Shown here: piece by piece, positions 48,440 to 60,546 of the stretch
Layout: every line of letters starts with the position of its first letter
How positions within the stretch are numbered: position 1 is the first letter of the stretch
Assembly (NCBI RefSeq): GCF_038502225.1
Contig: NC_091300.1
Coordinates: 46,351,319-46,415,318 of the forward strand
Reading direction: 5' to 3'
Origin: Cherax quadricarinatus
Taxonomy: Eukaryota; Arthropoda; Malacostraca; Decapoda; Parastacidae
DNA length: 64,000 bases
Notes under the pieces: generated by a model
The model's input: the letters and a program-made list of their open reading frames with translations, nothing else
Database searches by the model: none
What the model was told of the DNA's origin: nothing
Program-made: the position numbers and the translations under genes

Positions 48440-49318
48440 CACAGTTACAGTATTAGAACAGAAGTTGAAGGTTTGGTACACAAATGCAGATGGATTAACG
48501 AATAAACATGAGGAATGGCAAGAAAGAATCAATGAGAAGTCCCCAGACATCATAGCAGTTACAGAAACAAAACTCATGGAGACAGTAACAGATGCAATCT
48601 TCCCACCAGGATACCAGATCATGAGGAAAGATAGAAGGGGCAGGGGGGGAGGTGGGGTTGCTCTGCTAGTAAAAAACAGATGGAAATTCGAGAAAATGGA
48701 AGGCATAGATGAGACGGGAGAAAGAGACTACATAGCAGGTACACTTCAGTCTGGGGAACACAAAGTGGTCATTGCAGTGATGTATAATCCACCACAGAAC
48801 TGCAGGAGGCCAAGAGAGGAATATGAAGAGAGCAACAGAGCAATGGTGGACACACTTGCTGAGGTGGCAAGAAGAGCTCATTCCAACAGAGCAAAGTTGC
48901 TGGTTATGGGGGATTTCAACCACAGGGAGATCGACTGGGAAAACCTGGAGCCACATGGGGGTCCCGAAACATGGAGAGCCAGGGTGTTGGACGTGATGCT
49001 GGAAAATCTCATGCACAACATGTTAAGGACACTACCAGAGTGAGAGGGGAGGATGAACCAGCAAGATTGGACCTTGTGTTCAACCTTGCCAGCTCAGACA
49101 TTGAGGACATCAAGTATGAGAGTCCCCTAGGAGCTAGCGACCACGTGGTTCTGTGCTTTGAATACATAGTAGAGCTGCGAGTGGAGAGAATAACAGGAGT
49201 TGAATGGGAAAAGCCTGACTATAAAAGAGGGGACTACATAGGGTTGAAGAACTTCCTGCGGGAGGTCCAGTGGGACAGAGAACTGGCAGGAAAGCCAGTA
49301 AATGAAATGATGGAATAT
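48440..49318 (+). pseudogene. LINE B1 ORF2: APE-type endonuclease domain (one frameshift)
   Basis: Reads K-V-W-Y-T-N-A-D-G-L-T-N-K, A-V-T-E-T-K-L (catalytic Glu), V-M-Y-N-P-P, V-M-G-D-F-N-H-R-E-I-D-W, and after a one-base loss near 49016, L-D-L-V-F and G-A-S-D-H-V-V-L. These are the expected N, E, D/N and SDH motifs in order. The domain nicks target DNA. Coding continues at 52006 after the LINE A1 insertion, with in-frame phase restored once one TSD copy is discounted. Confidence 0.83.
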
Positions 49319-52005
49319 TTTTTATTTTTTTTATTATCACACCGGCCGATTCCCACCAAGGCAGGGTGGCCCGAAAAAGAAAAACTTTCACCATCATTCA
49401 CTCCATCACTGTCTTGCCAGAAGGGTGCTTTACACTACAGTTTTTAAACTGCAACATTAACACCCCTCCTTCAGAGTGCAGGCACTGTACTTCCCATCTC
49501 CAGGACTCAAGTCCGGCCTGCCGGTTTCCCTGAATCCCTTCATAAATGTTACTTTGCTCACACTCCAACAGCACGTCAAGTATTAAAAACCATTTGTCTC
49601 CATTCACTCCTATCAAACACGCTCACGCATGCCTGCTGGAAGTCCAAGCCCCTCGCACACAAAACCTCCTTTACCCCCTCCCTCCAACCCTTCCTAGGCC
49701 GACCCCTACCCCGCCTTCCTTCCACTACAGACTGATACACTCTTGAAGTCATTCTGTTTCGCTCCATTCTCTCTACATGTCCGAACCACCTCAACAACCC
49801 TTCCTCAGCCCTCTGGACAACAGTTTTGGTAATCCCGCACCTCCTCCTAACTTCCAAACTACGAATTCTCTGCATTATATTCACACCACACATTGCCCTC
49901 AGACATGACATCTCCACTGCCTCCAGCCTTCTCCTCGCTGCAACATTCATCACCCACGCTTCACACCCATATAAGAGCGTTGGTAAAACTATACTCTCAT
50001 ACATTCCCCTCTTTGCCTCCAAGGACAAAGTTCTTTGTCTCCACAGACTCCTAAGTGCACCACTCACTCTTTTTCCCTCATCAATTCTATGATTCACCTC
50101 ATCTTTCATAGACCCATCCGCTGACACGTCCACTCCCAAATATCTGAATACGTTCACCTCCTCCATACTCTCTCCCTCCAATCTGATATTCAATCTTTCA
50201 TCACCTAATCTTTTTGTTATCCTCATAACCTTACTCTTTCCTGTATTCACCTTTAATTTTCTTCTTTTGCACACCCTACCAAATTCATCCACCAATCTCT
50301 GCAACTTCTCTTCAGAATCTCCCAAGAGCACAGTGTCATCGGCAAAGAGCAGCTGTGACAACTCCCACTTTGTGTGTGATTCTTTATCTTTTAACTCCAC
50401 GCCTCTTGCCAAGACCCTCGCATTTACTTCTCTTACAACCCCATCTATAAATATATTAAACAACCACGGTGACATCACACATCCTTGTCTAAGGCCTACT
50501 TTTACTGGGAAAAAATTTCCCTCTTTCCTACATACTCTAACTTGAGCCTCACTATCCTCGTAAAAACTCTTCACTGCTTTCAGTAACCTACCTCCTACAC
50601 CATACACTTGCAACATCTGCCACATTGCCCCCCTATCCACCCTGTCATACGCCTTTTCCAAATCCATAAATGCCACAAAGACCTCTTTAGCCTTATCTAA
50701 ATACTGTTCACTTATATGTTTCACTGTAAACACCTGGTCCACACACCCCCTACCTTTCCTAAAGCCTCCTTGTTCATCTGCTATCCTATTCTCCGTCTTA
50801 CTCTTAATTCTTTCAATTATAACTCTACCATACACTTTACCAGGTACACTCAACAGACTTATCCCCCTATAATTTTTGCACTCTCTTTTATCCCCTTTGC
50901 CTTTATACAAAGGAACTATGCATGCTCTCTGCCAATCCCTAGGTACCTTACCCTCTTCCATACATTTATTAAATAATTGCACCAACCACTCCAAAACTAT
51001 ATCCCCACCTGCTTTTAACATTTCTATCTTTATCCCATCAATCCCGGCTGCCTTACCCCCTTTCATTTTACCTACTGCCTCACGAACTTCCCCCACACTC
51101 ACAACTGGCTCTTCCTCACTCCTACAAGATGTTATTCCTCCTTGCCCTATACACGAAATCACAGCTTCCCTATCTTCATCAACATTTAACAATTCCTCAA
51201 AATATTCCTTCCATCTTCCCAATACCTCTACCTCTCCATTTAATAACTCTCCTCTCCTATTTTTAACTGACAAATCCATTTGTTCTCTAGGCTTTCTTAA
51301 CTTGTTAATCTCACTCCAAAACTTTTTCTTATTTTCAACAAAATTTGTTGATAACATCTCACCCACTCTCTCATTTGCTCTCTTTTTACATTGCTTCACC
51401 ACTCTCTTAACTTCTCTCTTTTTCTCCATATACTCTTCCCTCCTTGCATCACTTCTACTTTGTAAAAACTTCTCATATGCTAACTTTTTCTCCCTTACTA
51501 CTCTCTTTACATCATCATTCCACCAATCGCTCCTCTTCCCTCCTGCACCCACTTTCCTGTAACCACAAACTTCTGCTGAACACTCTAACACTACATTTTT
51601 AAACCTACCCCATACCTCTTCGACCCCATTGCCTATGCTCTCATTAGCCCATCTATCCTCCAATAGCTGTTTATATCTTACCCTAACTGCCTCCTCTTTT
51701 AGTTTATAAACCTTCACCTCTCTCTTCCCTGATGCTTCTATTCTCCTTGTATCCCATCTACCTTTTACTCTCAGTGTAGCTACAACTAGAAAGTGATCTG
51801 ATATATCTGTGGCCCCTCTATAAACATGTACATCCTGAAGTCTACTCAACAGTCTTTTATCTACCAATACATAATCCAACAAACTACTGTCATTTCGCCC
51901 TACATCATATCGTGTATACTTATTTATCCTCTTTTTCTTAAAATATGTATTACCTATAACTAAACCCCTTTCTATACAAAGTTCAATCAAAGGGCTCCCA
52001 TTATC
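49319..52005 (-). mobile_element. LINE A copy A1 inserted in LINE B1, 12-bp TSD
   Basis: The direct repeat atgatggaatat lies at 49307-49318 and 52006-52017. The minus-strand element ends at its 3' tail (aataaaaa-rich) at 49319 and is 5'-truncated in the endonuclease at 52005. Length is 2,687 bp. It is the longest and best LINE A copy in the window. Confidence 0.92.
49576..52005 (-). CDS. LINE A1 ORF2: endonuclease end plus intact reverse transcriptase (5'-partial)
   Basis: 809 codons without a stop, entering at D-N-G-S-P-L (52003-52005). The end of the APE endonuclease shows S-D-H at residues 69-71. R-V-V-K-Q-C-K lies at 201-207 (51385-51405). [10 protein letters not shown] about 379-386, motif A Asp 448 in [14 protein letters not shown] 504-508, F-A-D-D 554-557. 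The C-terminus carries W-F-G-H-V-E-R and R-G-R-G-R-P-R-K. The ATG-initiated frame extends upstream to 52302, but those 99 codons are antisense LINE B and are not part of the protein. It should be inactive for lack of most of the endonuclease. Confidence 0.9.
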   Translation of the reverse strand, partial: DNGSPLIELCIERGLVIGNTYFKKKRINKYTRYDVGRNDSSLLDYVLVDKRLLSRLQDVHVYRGATDISDHFLVVATLRVKGRWDTRRIEASGKREVKVYKLKEEAVRVRYKQLLEDRWANESIGNGVEEVWGRFKNVVLECSAEVCGYRKVGAGGKRSDWWNDDVKRVVREKKLAYEKFLQSRSDARREEYMEKKREVKRVVKQCKKRANERVGEMLSTNFVENKKKFWSEINKLRKPREQMDLSVKNRRGELLNGEVEVLGRWKEYFEELLNVDEDREAVISCIGQGGITSCRSEEEPVVSVGEVREAVGKMKGGKAAGIDGIKIEMLKAGGDIVLEWLVQLFNKCMEEGKVPRDWQRACIVPLYKGKGDKRECKNYRGISLLSVPGKVYGRVIIERIKSKTENRIADEQGGFRKGRGCVDQVFTVKHISEQYLDKAKEVFVAFMDLEKAYDRVDRGAMWQMLQVYGVGGRLLKAVKSFYEDSEAQVRVCRKEGNFFPVKVGLRQGCVMSPWLFNIFIDGVVREVNARVLARGVELKDKESHTKWELSQLLFADDTVLLGDSEEKLQRLVDEFGRVCKRRKLKVNTGKSKVMRITKRLGDERLNIRLEGESMEEVNVFRYLGVDVSADGSMKDEVNHRIDEGKRVSGALRSLWRQRTLSLEAKRGMYESIVLPTLLYGCEAWVMNVAARRRLEAVEMSCLRAMCGVNIMQRIRSLEVRRRCGITKTVVQRAEEGLLRWFGHVERMERNRMTSRVYQSVVEGRRGRGRPRKGWREGVKEVLCARGLDFQQACVSVFDRSEWRQMVFNT

Positions 52006-54029
52006 ATGATGGAATATGTAACAACAAAATGCAAGGAGGCAGTGGAAAAGTTTATTCCCAAGGGCAACAGTAACAACGGGAAGACCGGAACGAGCCCCTG
52101 GTTTACCCGACTGTGTAAGGAGGCAAAAACAAAGTGCAATAGAGAATGGAAAAAGTACAGAAGGCAGAGAACACACGAAAATAGGGAGATCAGTCGCAGA
52201 GCCAGGAATGAGTATGCACAGGTAAGGAGGGAGGCCCAGCGACAGTATGAAAATGACATAGCATCGAGAATCAACACTGACCCGAAACTGTTGTATAGCC
52301 ACATCAGGAGGAAGACAACAGTCAAAGACCAGGTGATCAGATTAAGGACAGAAGGTGGAGAACTCACAAGAAATGATCAGGAGGTATGTGAGGAGCTGAA
52401 CAGGAGATTTAAGGAAGTTTTTACAGTAGAGACAGGAAGGGCTGTGGGAAGACAGCACAGAAGGGAACATCAAGAGGGAATATACCAACAAGTGTTGGAT
52501 GACATACGAACAACTGAGGAGGAGGTGAAGAAGCTCTTAAGTGACCTTGACACCTCAAAGGCAATGGGACCGGACAACATCTCCCCATGGGTCCTTAGAG
52601 AAGGAGCAGAGATGCTGTGCGTGCCTCTAACCACAATCTTCAACACATCCCTTGAAACTGGGCAACTACCTGAGAAATGGAAGACAGCTAATGTAGTCCC
52701 CATATTTAAGAAAGGAAACAGAAACGAGGCACTAAACTACAGACCTGTGTCTCTGACATGTATTGTGTGCAAAGTCATGGAGAAGATTATCAGGAGGAGA
52801 GTGGTCGAACACCTGGAAAGGAACAAGATTATAAATGAAAACCAGCATGGGTTCAGGGAAGGCAAATCCTGTATCACAAACCTCCTGGAGTTTTATGACA
52901 AGGTAACAGAAGTAAAACACGAGAGAGAGGGGTGGGTCAATTGCGTTTTCCTAGACTGCAGGAAGGCCTTTGACACAGTTCCCCACAAGAGATTAGTGCA
53001 GAAGCTGGAGGATCAGGCGCATGTAAAAGGGAGGGCACTGCAATGGATAAGGGAATACCTGACAGGGAGGCAGCAACGAGTCATGGTACGTGAAGAGGTA
53101 TCACAGTGGGCGCCTGTTACGAGCGGGGTCCCACAGGGGTCAGTTCAAGAACCAGTGCTATTTTGATATATGTGAACGACATGATGGAAGGAATAGACTC
53201 TGAAGTGTCCCTGTTCGCAGATGATGTGAAGTTGATGAGAAGAATTAAATCGGACGAGGATGAGGCAGGACTGCAAAGAGACCTGGACAGGCTGGACATG
53301 TCGTCCAGTAACTGGCTTCTCGAATTCAATCCAGCCAAATGCAAAGTCATGAAGATTGGGGAGGGGCAAAGAAGACCGCAGACAGAGTATAGGCTAGGTG
53401 GACAAAGACTACAGACCTCACTCAGAGAGAAAGACCTTGGGGTGACCATAACACCGAGCACATCACCGGAGGCACACATCAACCAAATAACTGCTGCAGC
53501 ATACGGGCGCCTGGCAAACCTGAGAATAGCGTTCCGATACCTTAATAAGGAATCGTTCAAGACACTGTACACTGTGTATGTTAGGCCCATACTGGAGTAT
53601 GCAGCACCAGTCTGGAACCCACACCTGGTCAAGCACGTCAAGAAGTTAGAGAAAGTACAAAGGTTTGCAACAAGGCTAGTCCCAGAGCTCAAGGGAATAT
53701 CGTACGAGGAAAGGTTAAGGGAAATCGGACTGACGACACTGGAGGACAGAAGGGTCAGGGGAGACATGATAACGACATACAAGATACTGCGGGGAATAGA
53801 CAAGGTGGACAGAGATAGGATGTTCCAGAGAGGGGACACAGGGACAAGGGGTCACAACTGGAAGCTGAAGACTCAGACGAGTCACAGGGACGTTAGGAAG
53901 TATTTCTTCAGTCATAGAGTTGTCAGCAAGTGGAATAGCCTAGCAAGTGAAGTGGTAGAGGCAGGAACCATACATAGTTTTAAGAAGAGGTATGACAAAG
54001 CTCAGGAAGCAGAGAGAGAGAGGACCTAG
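52006..54029 (+). pseudogene. LINE B1 ORF2: reverse transcriptase part (one frameshift)
   Basis: Continues from M-M-E-Y into R-T-T-E-E-E-V, A-M-G-P-D-N-I-S-P-W, motif A V-F-L-D-C-R-K-A-F-D-T-V-P and motif B S-G-V-P-Q-G-S-V. The T-run near 53163 is one base short, giving a stop at 53164-53166. The next frame then has F-A-D-D-V-K-L-M (motif C) and continues to the stop at 54027-54029. Q-E replaces L-G after S-V in motif B. The C-terminal block W-N-S-L-A-S-E-V-V-E-A-G is typical of this family. Confidence 0.86.
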
Positions 54030-54104
54030 TAGCGATCAGTGAAGAGGCGGGGCCAGGAGCTGAGTATCGACCCCTGCAACCACAATTAGGTGAGTACACA
54101 CACA

Positions 54105-55908
54105 ACATTCAGCAGAAGAGCAGTCGTAGAGCCAGAAATGAATATGCGCAGATAAGAAGGGAGGTCCAATGACAATATGAAAACGACATAGCGGCAAAAG
54201 CCAAATCTGACCCGAAGCTGTTATACAGCCACATCAGGAGGAAAACAACAGTCAAGGACCCGGTAATCAGGCTAAGGAAGGAAGGAGGAGAGACAACAGT
54301 ATGTCAAGGAACTCAACAAGAGATTCAAAGAAGTGTTCACAGAGGAGACAGAAGGGACTCCAGAAAGACGGAGAGGTGGGGTACACCACCAAGTGCTGGA
54401 CACAGTACACACAACCGAGGAAGAAGTGAAGAGGCTTCTGAGTGAGCTAGATACCTCAAAGGCAATGGGGCCGGATAACATCTCCCCATGGGTCCTGAGA
54501 GAGGGAGCAGAGGCGCTATGTGTACCCCTAACAACAATATTCAATACATCTATCGAAACATGGAGATTGCCTGAGGCATGGAAGACAGCAAATGTAGTCC
54601 CAATCTTTAAAAAAGGAGACAGACATGAAGCATTAAACTACAGACCAGTGTCACTGACATGTAGAGTATGCAAAGTCATGGAGAAGATTATCAGAAGAAG
54701 AGTGGTGGAACACCTAGAAAGGAATGATCTCATCAACAGCAGCCAACATGGTTTCAGGGACGGGAAGTTCTGTGTCACAAACCTACTGGAGTTCTATGAC
54801 AGGGTGAGAGCAATAAGACAAGAGAGAGAGGGTTGGGTGGATTGTATTTTCTTGGACTGCTAGAAGACGCTTGACACAGTTCCACACAAGAGATTATGCA
54901 AAAACTGGAGGACCAAGCATGGATAACAGGGAAGGTTCTACAATGGATCAGGGAATACTTGTCAGGAAGACAGCAGCGAGTCATGGTACGTGGCGAGGTG
55001 TCAGAGTGGAACCCTGTGACAAGCGGGGTCCCACAGGGGTCAGTCCTAGGACCAGTGCTGTTTCTGGTATTTGTGAACGACATGACGGAAGGAATAGACT
55101 CCGAAGTGTCCCTTTTTGCAGATGACGTGAAGTTGATGAAAAGAATTCATTCGATTGAAGACCGGGAAGAACTACAAAGGGATCTGGACAGGCTGCAGAC
55201 CTGGTCCAGCAATTGGCTCCTGGAGTTCAACCCCATCAATTGCAAAGTCATGTAGATTGGGGAAGGGCAAAGAAGACCGCAGATGGAATACAGTCTAGGG
55301 GGCCAAAGACTACAAACCTCACTCAAGGAAAAAGATCTTGGGGTGAGTATAACACCAGGCACATCTCCTGAAGCGCACATCAACCAAATAACTGCTGCAG
55401 CATATGGGCGCCTAGCAAACCTCAGAACAGCATTCCGACATCTTAATGAGGAATCGTTCAGGATCCTGAACACCGTGTACGTTAGGCCCATATTGGAGTA
55501 TGGGGCACCAGTCTGGAACCCACACCTAGCCAAGCATATAAAGAATCTAGAGAAAGTGCAAAGGTTTGCAACAAGACTTGTCCCAGTGCTAAGAGGTATG
55601 TCCTACGGGGAGAGGTTAAGGGTTTTCAACCTGACGACACTGGAGGACGGGAGAGATAGGGGGGACATGATAAAGACATACAAAATACTGAGAAGAATTG
55701 ACATGGTGCACAAAGACAGGATGTTCCAGAGATGGGACACAGCAACAAGGGGGCACAGTTGTAAGTTGAAGGCACAAATGAATCACAGGGATGTTAGGAA
55801 GTATTTCTTCAGCCACAGAGTAGTCAGGAAGTGGAATAGTCTGGGAAGCGATGTAGTGGAGGCAGGATCCATACATAGCTCTAAGCAGAGGTATGATAAA
55901 GCTCACGG
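54105..55908 (+). pseudogene. LINE B copy B2, 5'-truncated, directly after B1
   Basis: Begins near S-S-R-R-A-R-N-E-Y-A-Q only a few bases after the B1 tail. There is an early TGA at about 54171, frame changes near 54295, TAG at 54861-54863 inside motif A (L-D-C-stop) and TAG at 55253-55255. Motif B S-G-V-P-Q-G-S-V-L-G-P and F-A-D-D are present. It ends mid-C-terminus at Y-D-K-A-H, where B3 starts. Confidence 0.83.
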
Positions 55909-56275
55909 TTAGCAAACCTAAGAACAGCATTCCGACATCTTAAAAAGACATCGTTCAGGACCCTGTACACTGTGTATGTTAGACCCATATTGGGGTATGC
56001 GGCACCAGTTTGGAACCCACATCTAGCAAAGCACGTAAATAAACTAGAGAAAGTACAAAGGTTTGCAACAAGACTAGTCCCAGAGCTAAGGGTTATGTCC
56101 TACGAGTAGAGATTAAGGGAAATCGACATGACGACACTGGAGGACAGGAGAAATAGGAGGGACATGATAACAACATATAAAATACTGAGAGGAACTTACA
56201 AGGTGGACAGAGACAGAATGTTCCTCAGATGGGACACAGCAACAAGGGAACACAGTTGGAAATTGAAGACACAGG
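55909..56275 (+). pseudogene. LINE B copy B3, short C-terminal fragment
   Basis: Restarts at L-A-N-L-R-T-A-F-R-H-L, equivalent to about 55410 in B2, and runs to W-K-L-K-T-Q near 56272. It has an in-frame TAG near 56107. Same orientation as B1 and B2. Confidence 0.8.
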
Positions 56276-56299
56276 ACCAAGGCAAACACATAACTACGT

Positions 56300-56572
56300 G
56301 CTGTGTGCTTGGTTCATATAGGATCAGTGGCGTAGTGGTAAGGTGATACGTACATTGTGCTGTCTCTGGAGGCAGTACAAGGTTCGTAGGGTTGAGTCCT
56401 GACCTGCCGCAGTTTGGTAAATGATATAGTAGTATGTGAAGACATACGAAAAGAATAATTTTCTAAAGTTACCCCCGAATAATTCTATTGTGTGCACATT
56501 TTGTCTGGTGATGGCCTAGAGAAAACGATAATTCTTGCAGTCACTTTGACAAGCCGCCCGGCTACCACATCT
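56300..56572 (+). mobile_element. tRNA-derived SINE, type 2
   Basis: The head has ggcgtagtggtaaggtgat (A-box-like, near 56329) and agggttgagtcctgacc (B-box-like, near 56386). The body runs to the LINE C2 tail. B-box changes make it unlikely to be a functional tRNA. Confidence 0.55.
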
Positions 56573-56575
56573 CAT

Positions 56576-56577
56576 AT

Positions 56578-56612
<35 letters not shown>

Positions 56613-58185
56613 CAATTTGAGCACACATACAGAGGTACAAAAAAATACAGATAAGAGCAGCATGCCAAAGCCACTTATACTATGCATAGCATTACGGACT
56701 GGCTTAAAATTAACTTAAGATTAACTAAGCAATGATGAAATCAGTGATAAAACATTAATGTAAACAGATTACTATAAAGCACAAGTGAGTATTACAAAGA
56801 CAGGTCATATGGTTGCATGCATTGTTGTACATTCAGTAGAATGGAGTATTCTGTTAGGTAGTGTATTTAAAAAATAATAAAGTTAGATTGGGTTTTAGGT
56901 TTAACATTTATGTGATATAATTGTGAGAAACATTTAAGATATACAATTTATAAGGTTCAGTTATTCAGTATTTATTTGGTTTTGGGTGAGTAAGTGATCT
57001 TTGAGAAGAGACTTGAATTTATAAACAGGTAGTGTTTCTTTTATATTTACAGGTAATGAATTCCAGATTTTAGGGCCTTTTATGTGCATTGAGTTTTTGC
57101 ATAGCGTGAGATGGACACGAGGAACATCAAAGAGTGATCTGTGCCTTGTGTTATGGTCATGTGTTCTGTTGAGGTTGGCAAGGAGATGTTTGAGGGGAGG
57201 GTTAATATCAGAGTTAAGTGTTCTATGTATGTAATAGGTGCAGTAATAAGTATGGATGTTTTGTATGGTGAGTAGGTTGAGTGTATTGAATATTGGTGGA
57301 GTGTGCTGCCTGTAGTGAGAATTTGTTATCATTCTAACTGCAGCCTTTTGTTGGGTAATTAGTGGTCTGAGATGGTTACTTGTTGTTGAGCCCCATGCAC
57401 AAATTCCATAGGTGAGATAGGGGTAAATAAGAGAGTGATATAGGGCCAGGAGGGCTGACTGTGAAGCATAGTACCGTATCTTCGATAGTATGCCTACAGT
57501 CTTGGAAATTTTCTTAGAAATTTGTTGTATATGTGTATGAAATTTGAGTCTATTATCAAGGTGGATTCCTAAGAATTTTCCCTCTGTTAGCTTTGTGATA
57601 GGTGATCCGTTTATCATTATGTTAAGAGGGACATCTGTAGCTCTGTTACCAAACTGAATGAAGTAGGTTTTGTCAATGTTTAGTGTAAGTTTGTTAGTCC
57701 TCATCCAGGTAGATATTTTCTGTAATTCGGTATTTACAGTATTGGCTAGCGTGACTGGGCTCGGGTGAGAGAAGACGTATGTAGTGTCTTCTGCAAATAG
57801 TGTGGGTTTGAGTAATTGCGAAGCATTTGGTAGGTCATTTATGTATAGGAGAAAGAGAAGAGGGCCAAGGACACTTCCCTGTGGGACACCAACTGTAATT
57901 GGTTGTGCGGAAGAGTTTGCCCCATTTGCGTACACATATTGGCTTCTGTTGCTGAGGTATGACTTGAGGTAGTTGAGGGAGTGCCCTCTTATACCATAGT
58001 GTGACAATTTTATGTGGAGCAAGTCATGGTCAACTGTATCAAAAGCTTTACGTAAGTCAATGAAGATCCCCAGTGGGACTTCTTTTTTCTCTATTGCAGT
58101 GTATATATGTTCTAGCATGTGTATAATAGCATCATTAGTATTTTTATTAGGCCTGAATCCAAATTTATTATACTGTGGGTGTATG
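56576..58185 (-). mobile_element. LINE C copy C2, 5'-truncated
   Basis: On the minus strand, coding from about 58185 to 56961, a 3' UTR, and a terminal (aaat)n repeat at 56576-56611. Tail type matches C3 and differs from C1. Confidence 0.88.
56961..58185 (-). CDS. LINE C2 reverse transcriptase (5'-partial, intact frame)
   Basis: Open from Y-N-K-F-G-F-R-P-N-K to the stop at 56961-56963, about 407 codons. Motif A F-I-D-L-R-K-A-F-D-T-V-D-H, motif B G-V-P-Q-G-S-V-L-G-P-L-L-F-L-L-Y-I-N-D-L. Motif C reads L-F-A-E-D-T-T-Y-V (GAA, plus-strand 57789-57791) instead of F-A-D-D, as in C1. The C-terminal H-N-T-R-H-R-S-L-F-D-V-P-R block is intact. The endonuclease is missing. Confidence 0.87.
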
Positions 58186-58189
58186 TATA

Positions 58190-58320
58190 GTTAGTAAGTT
58201 TATTCATGTATACACAAATACAGTTACACAGATTATTATACATAGCAGCATATGCGTAGAGAACCTAGGATAACCCAAAAAAGTCGAAGTGACTTATTTC
58301 CATTGGGGTCCTTTTGTTAC
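58190..58320 (-). mobile_element. SINE 3' part (type 1c)
   Basis: The reverse complement of the unit at 59683-59811: aaggaccccaatggaaataag, ttgggttatcctaggttctc and a tail with gaataaact. The tRNA-like head is absent. It sits at the 5' edge of LINE C2. Confidence 0.65.
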
Positions 58321-58530
58321 CTTATCGATAATATTACATTAATATAAAAATCAAATGTGGCAGATAACAAATTATAAAAAAAGACACATAAAACAAATTA
58401 TATAAAATATTGAATAAACGATGATAGAGATAGAATGAGTAGATCACAAGAAGTATGACAATACATGTATATAAAAAAATATGAAGAATACTAAATTATA
58501 ATAAATTTCATTCAGAAAATTAATTACATG
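58321..58530. other. AT-rich stretch, nothing recognised
   Basis: No coding or repeat similarity that I can support. Confidence 0.35.
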
Positions 58531-60418
58531 GACAAGGTTCTTTGTCTCCACACACTTCTCAGTGAACCACTCACCTTTTTCCCCTCGTCAGTTCTATGAT
58601 TCATTTTATCTTTCATAGACCCATCCGCTGACACGTCCACTCCTCAATATCTGAATACATTCACCTCCTCCATACTCTCTCCCTCCAATCAGATATCCAG
58701 TCTTTCGTCACCTAATTTTTATGTTATCCTCATCACCTTCCTCTTTCCTATATTCATTTCTAATTTCCTTCTTTTACATACACTACCAAACTCATCCACC
58801 AACCTCTGCAACTTCTCTTCAGAATCTCCCAAAATCACAGTGTCATCAGCAAAGAGCAACTGTGACAACTCCCACTTTGTGTTAAATTCTTTAACTTTTA
58901 ACCCCATCTATAAATATATTCAACAACCATGGTGACATCACACATCCTTGTCTAAGGCCTACTTTTACTGGGAAATAATCTCCTTCTCTCCTTCATTCTC
59001 TAACATGGGCCTCACTATCCTTTTAAAATCTCTTCACTGCTTTCAGTAACCTACCTCCTATACGATACACCTGCAACATCTGCCACATTGCCCCCCTATC
59101 CACCCTGTCATACGCCTTTTCCAAATCCATAAATGCCACAAAAACCTCTTTACCCTTATCTAAATACTGTTCACTTATATGTTTCACTGTAAACACCTGG
59201 TCCACACACCCCCTACCCTTCCTAAAGCCTCCTTGTTCATCTGCTATCCTACTCTCCGTCTCACTCTTAATTCTTTCAATAATAACTCTACCATACACTT
59301 TACCAGATATACTCATCAGACTTGTTCCCCTATAATTTTTGCACTCTCTACTGTCCCCTTTGCCTTTATACAAAGGAACTATGCATGCTCTCTGCCAATC
59401 CCTAGGTACCTTACCCTCTTCCATACATTTATTAAATAAAGCACCAGCCACTCCAAAACTATATCCCCACCTGCATTTAACATTTATATCTTTTCTCATC
59501 AGTCCCAGCTGCCTTACCTCCTTTCATTCTACCCACTACCTCACGAACTTCCCCCACACTCATAACTCGTTCTTCCTCACTCCTATAAGATGTTATTCCT
59601 TCTTGCCCTATACACGAAATCACAGTTTCCCTATATTCGTAAATATAACAGTTCCTCAAAATATTCCCTCCATCTTCCCAATGGAAATAAGTCATTCTGT
59701 CTGATTTTTTTGGGTTATCCTAGGTTCTCTATACATATGCTGCTATATGATAATTCTATGTGACTGTATTTGTGTATACCTGAATAAACTTTCTTACTTA
59801 CTACTTACTTACCCAATTCCTCTAACTCTCCATTTAATAACTCTCCTCTCCTATTGTTAATTATCAAATCCCTTCGTTTCCTAGGCTTCCTCAACTTATT
59901 AATCTCACTCCAAAAGTTTTGTTATTTTCAACAAAATTTGTTGATAACATCTCACCCACTCTCATTTATTCACTTTTTACATTGCTTTACCACTCTCTTA
60001 ACCTCTCTTTTTCTCTCCATATACTCTTCCTTCCTTGCATCATTTCTATTTTGATAAAACTTCTCATATGCTAACTTTTTCTCCCTTACTACTCTCTTTT
60101 CATCATCATTCCACCAATCGCTCCTCTTCCCTCCCGCACACACTTTCCTATAACCACAAACTTCTGCTGAACACTCTAACACTAAATTCTTAAACCTACC
60201 CTGTACATCTTCGACCCCATTGCCTATACTCTCATTAGCTCATCTATCCACCAATAGTTGTTTATATCTTACCTTAACTGCCTCCTCCATTAGTTTATAA
60301 ACCTTCACCTCTCTCTTACTTGCTGCTTCTATTTTCCTTGTATCCCATCTTCCTTTTACTCTCACTGTAGCTACAACTAAAACGTAATCCGATATATCTG
60401 TGGCCCCTCTGTAAACAT
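58531..60418 (-). pseudogene. LINE A copy A4, truncated at both ends, SINE inside
   Basis: The minus strand matches LINE A from the region after the endonuclease (60418) to L-R-S-V-W-R-Q-R-T (58531). It has internal loss near 58905 (the A-R-V-L-A-R region is gone) and several frame changes. Motif [10 protein letters not shown] and F-A-D-D are readable. The segment corresponding to R-V-V-K-Q-C-K near 59980 is single copy here, with no tandem expansion. Confidence 0.83.
59683..59811 (+). mobile_element. SINE 3' part (type 1c) inside LINE A4
   Basis: A 129-bp insert starting ggaaataagtcattctg and ending in (ttac)n, flanked by cccaat at 59677-59682 and 59812-59817. LINE A similarity resumes on both sides. 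Confidence 0.75.
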
Positions 60419-60546
60419 CTTACTGAATGCATAAAAGGGCAGCTGTGAGTTATATTATATTGTTCATTAAAGTCAGGAAACACAGGAAACATAGACCTAA
60501 AACTGCTGCAACACCAACTGACTCCAAATGTTGTGATGTATTTATG
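60419..60546. other. Short stretch between LINE A4 and LINE B4
   Basis: No recognised feature. Confidence 0.35.

Larger units (their letters stand above)
47897..54104 (+). mobile_element. LINE B copy B1 (Jockey/CR1-like), interrupted by LINE A1
   Basis: The most complete LINE B: partial ORF1, APE endonuclease, RT and 3' end (ggggccaggagctgagtatc, then gtgagtacacacaca). LINE A1 interrupts it at 49319-52005. It is followed head to tail by copies B2 and B3. Confidence 0.88.

Noticed and set aside
48125..48706. Antisense frame of 193 codons over LINE B1
   Set aside because: It lies opposite the LINE B ORF1/endonuclease frame, which has clear motifs. The antisense frame has none.
52006..52302. 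N-terminal 99 codons of the long minus-strand frame as part of the LINE A1 protein
   Set aside because: The target duplication puts the LINE A1 edge at 52005. The upstream codons are antisense LINE B read through by chance.
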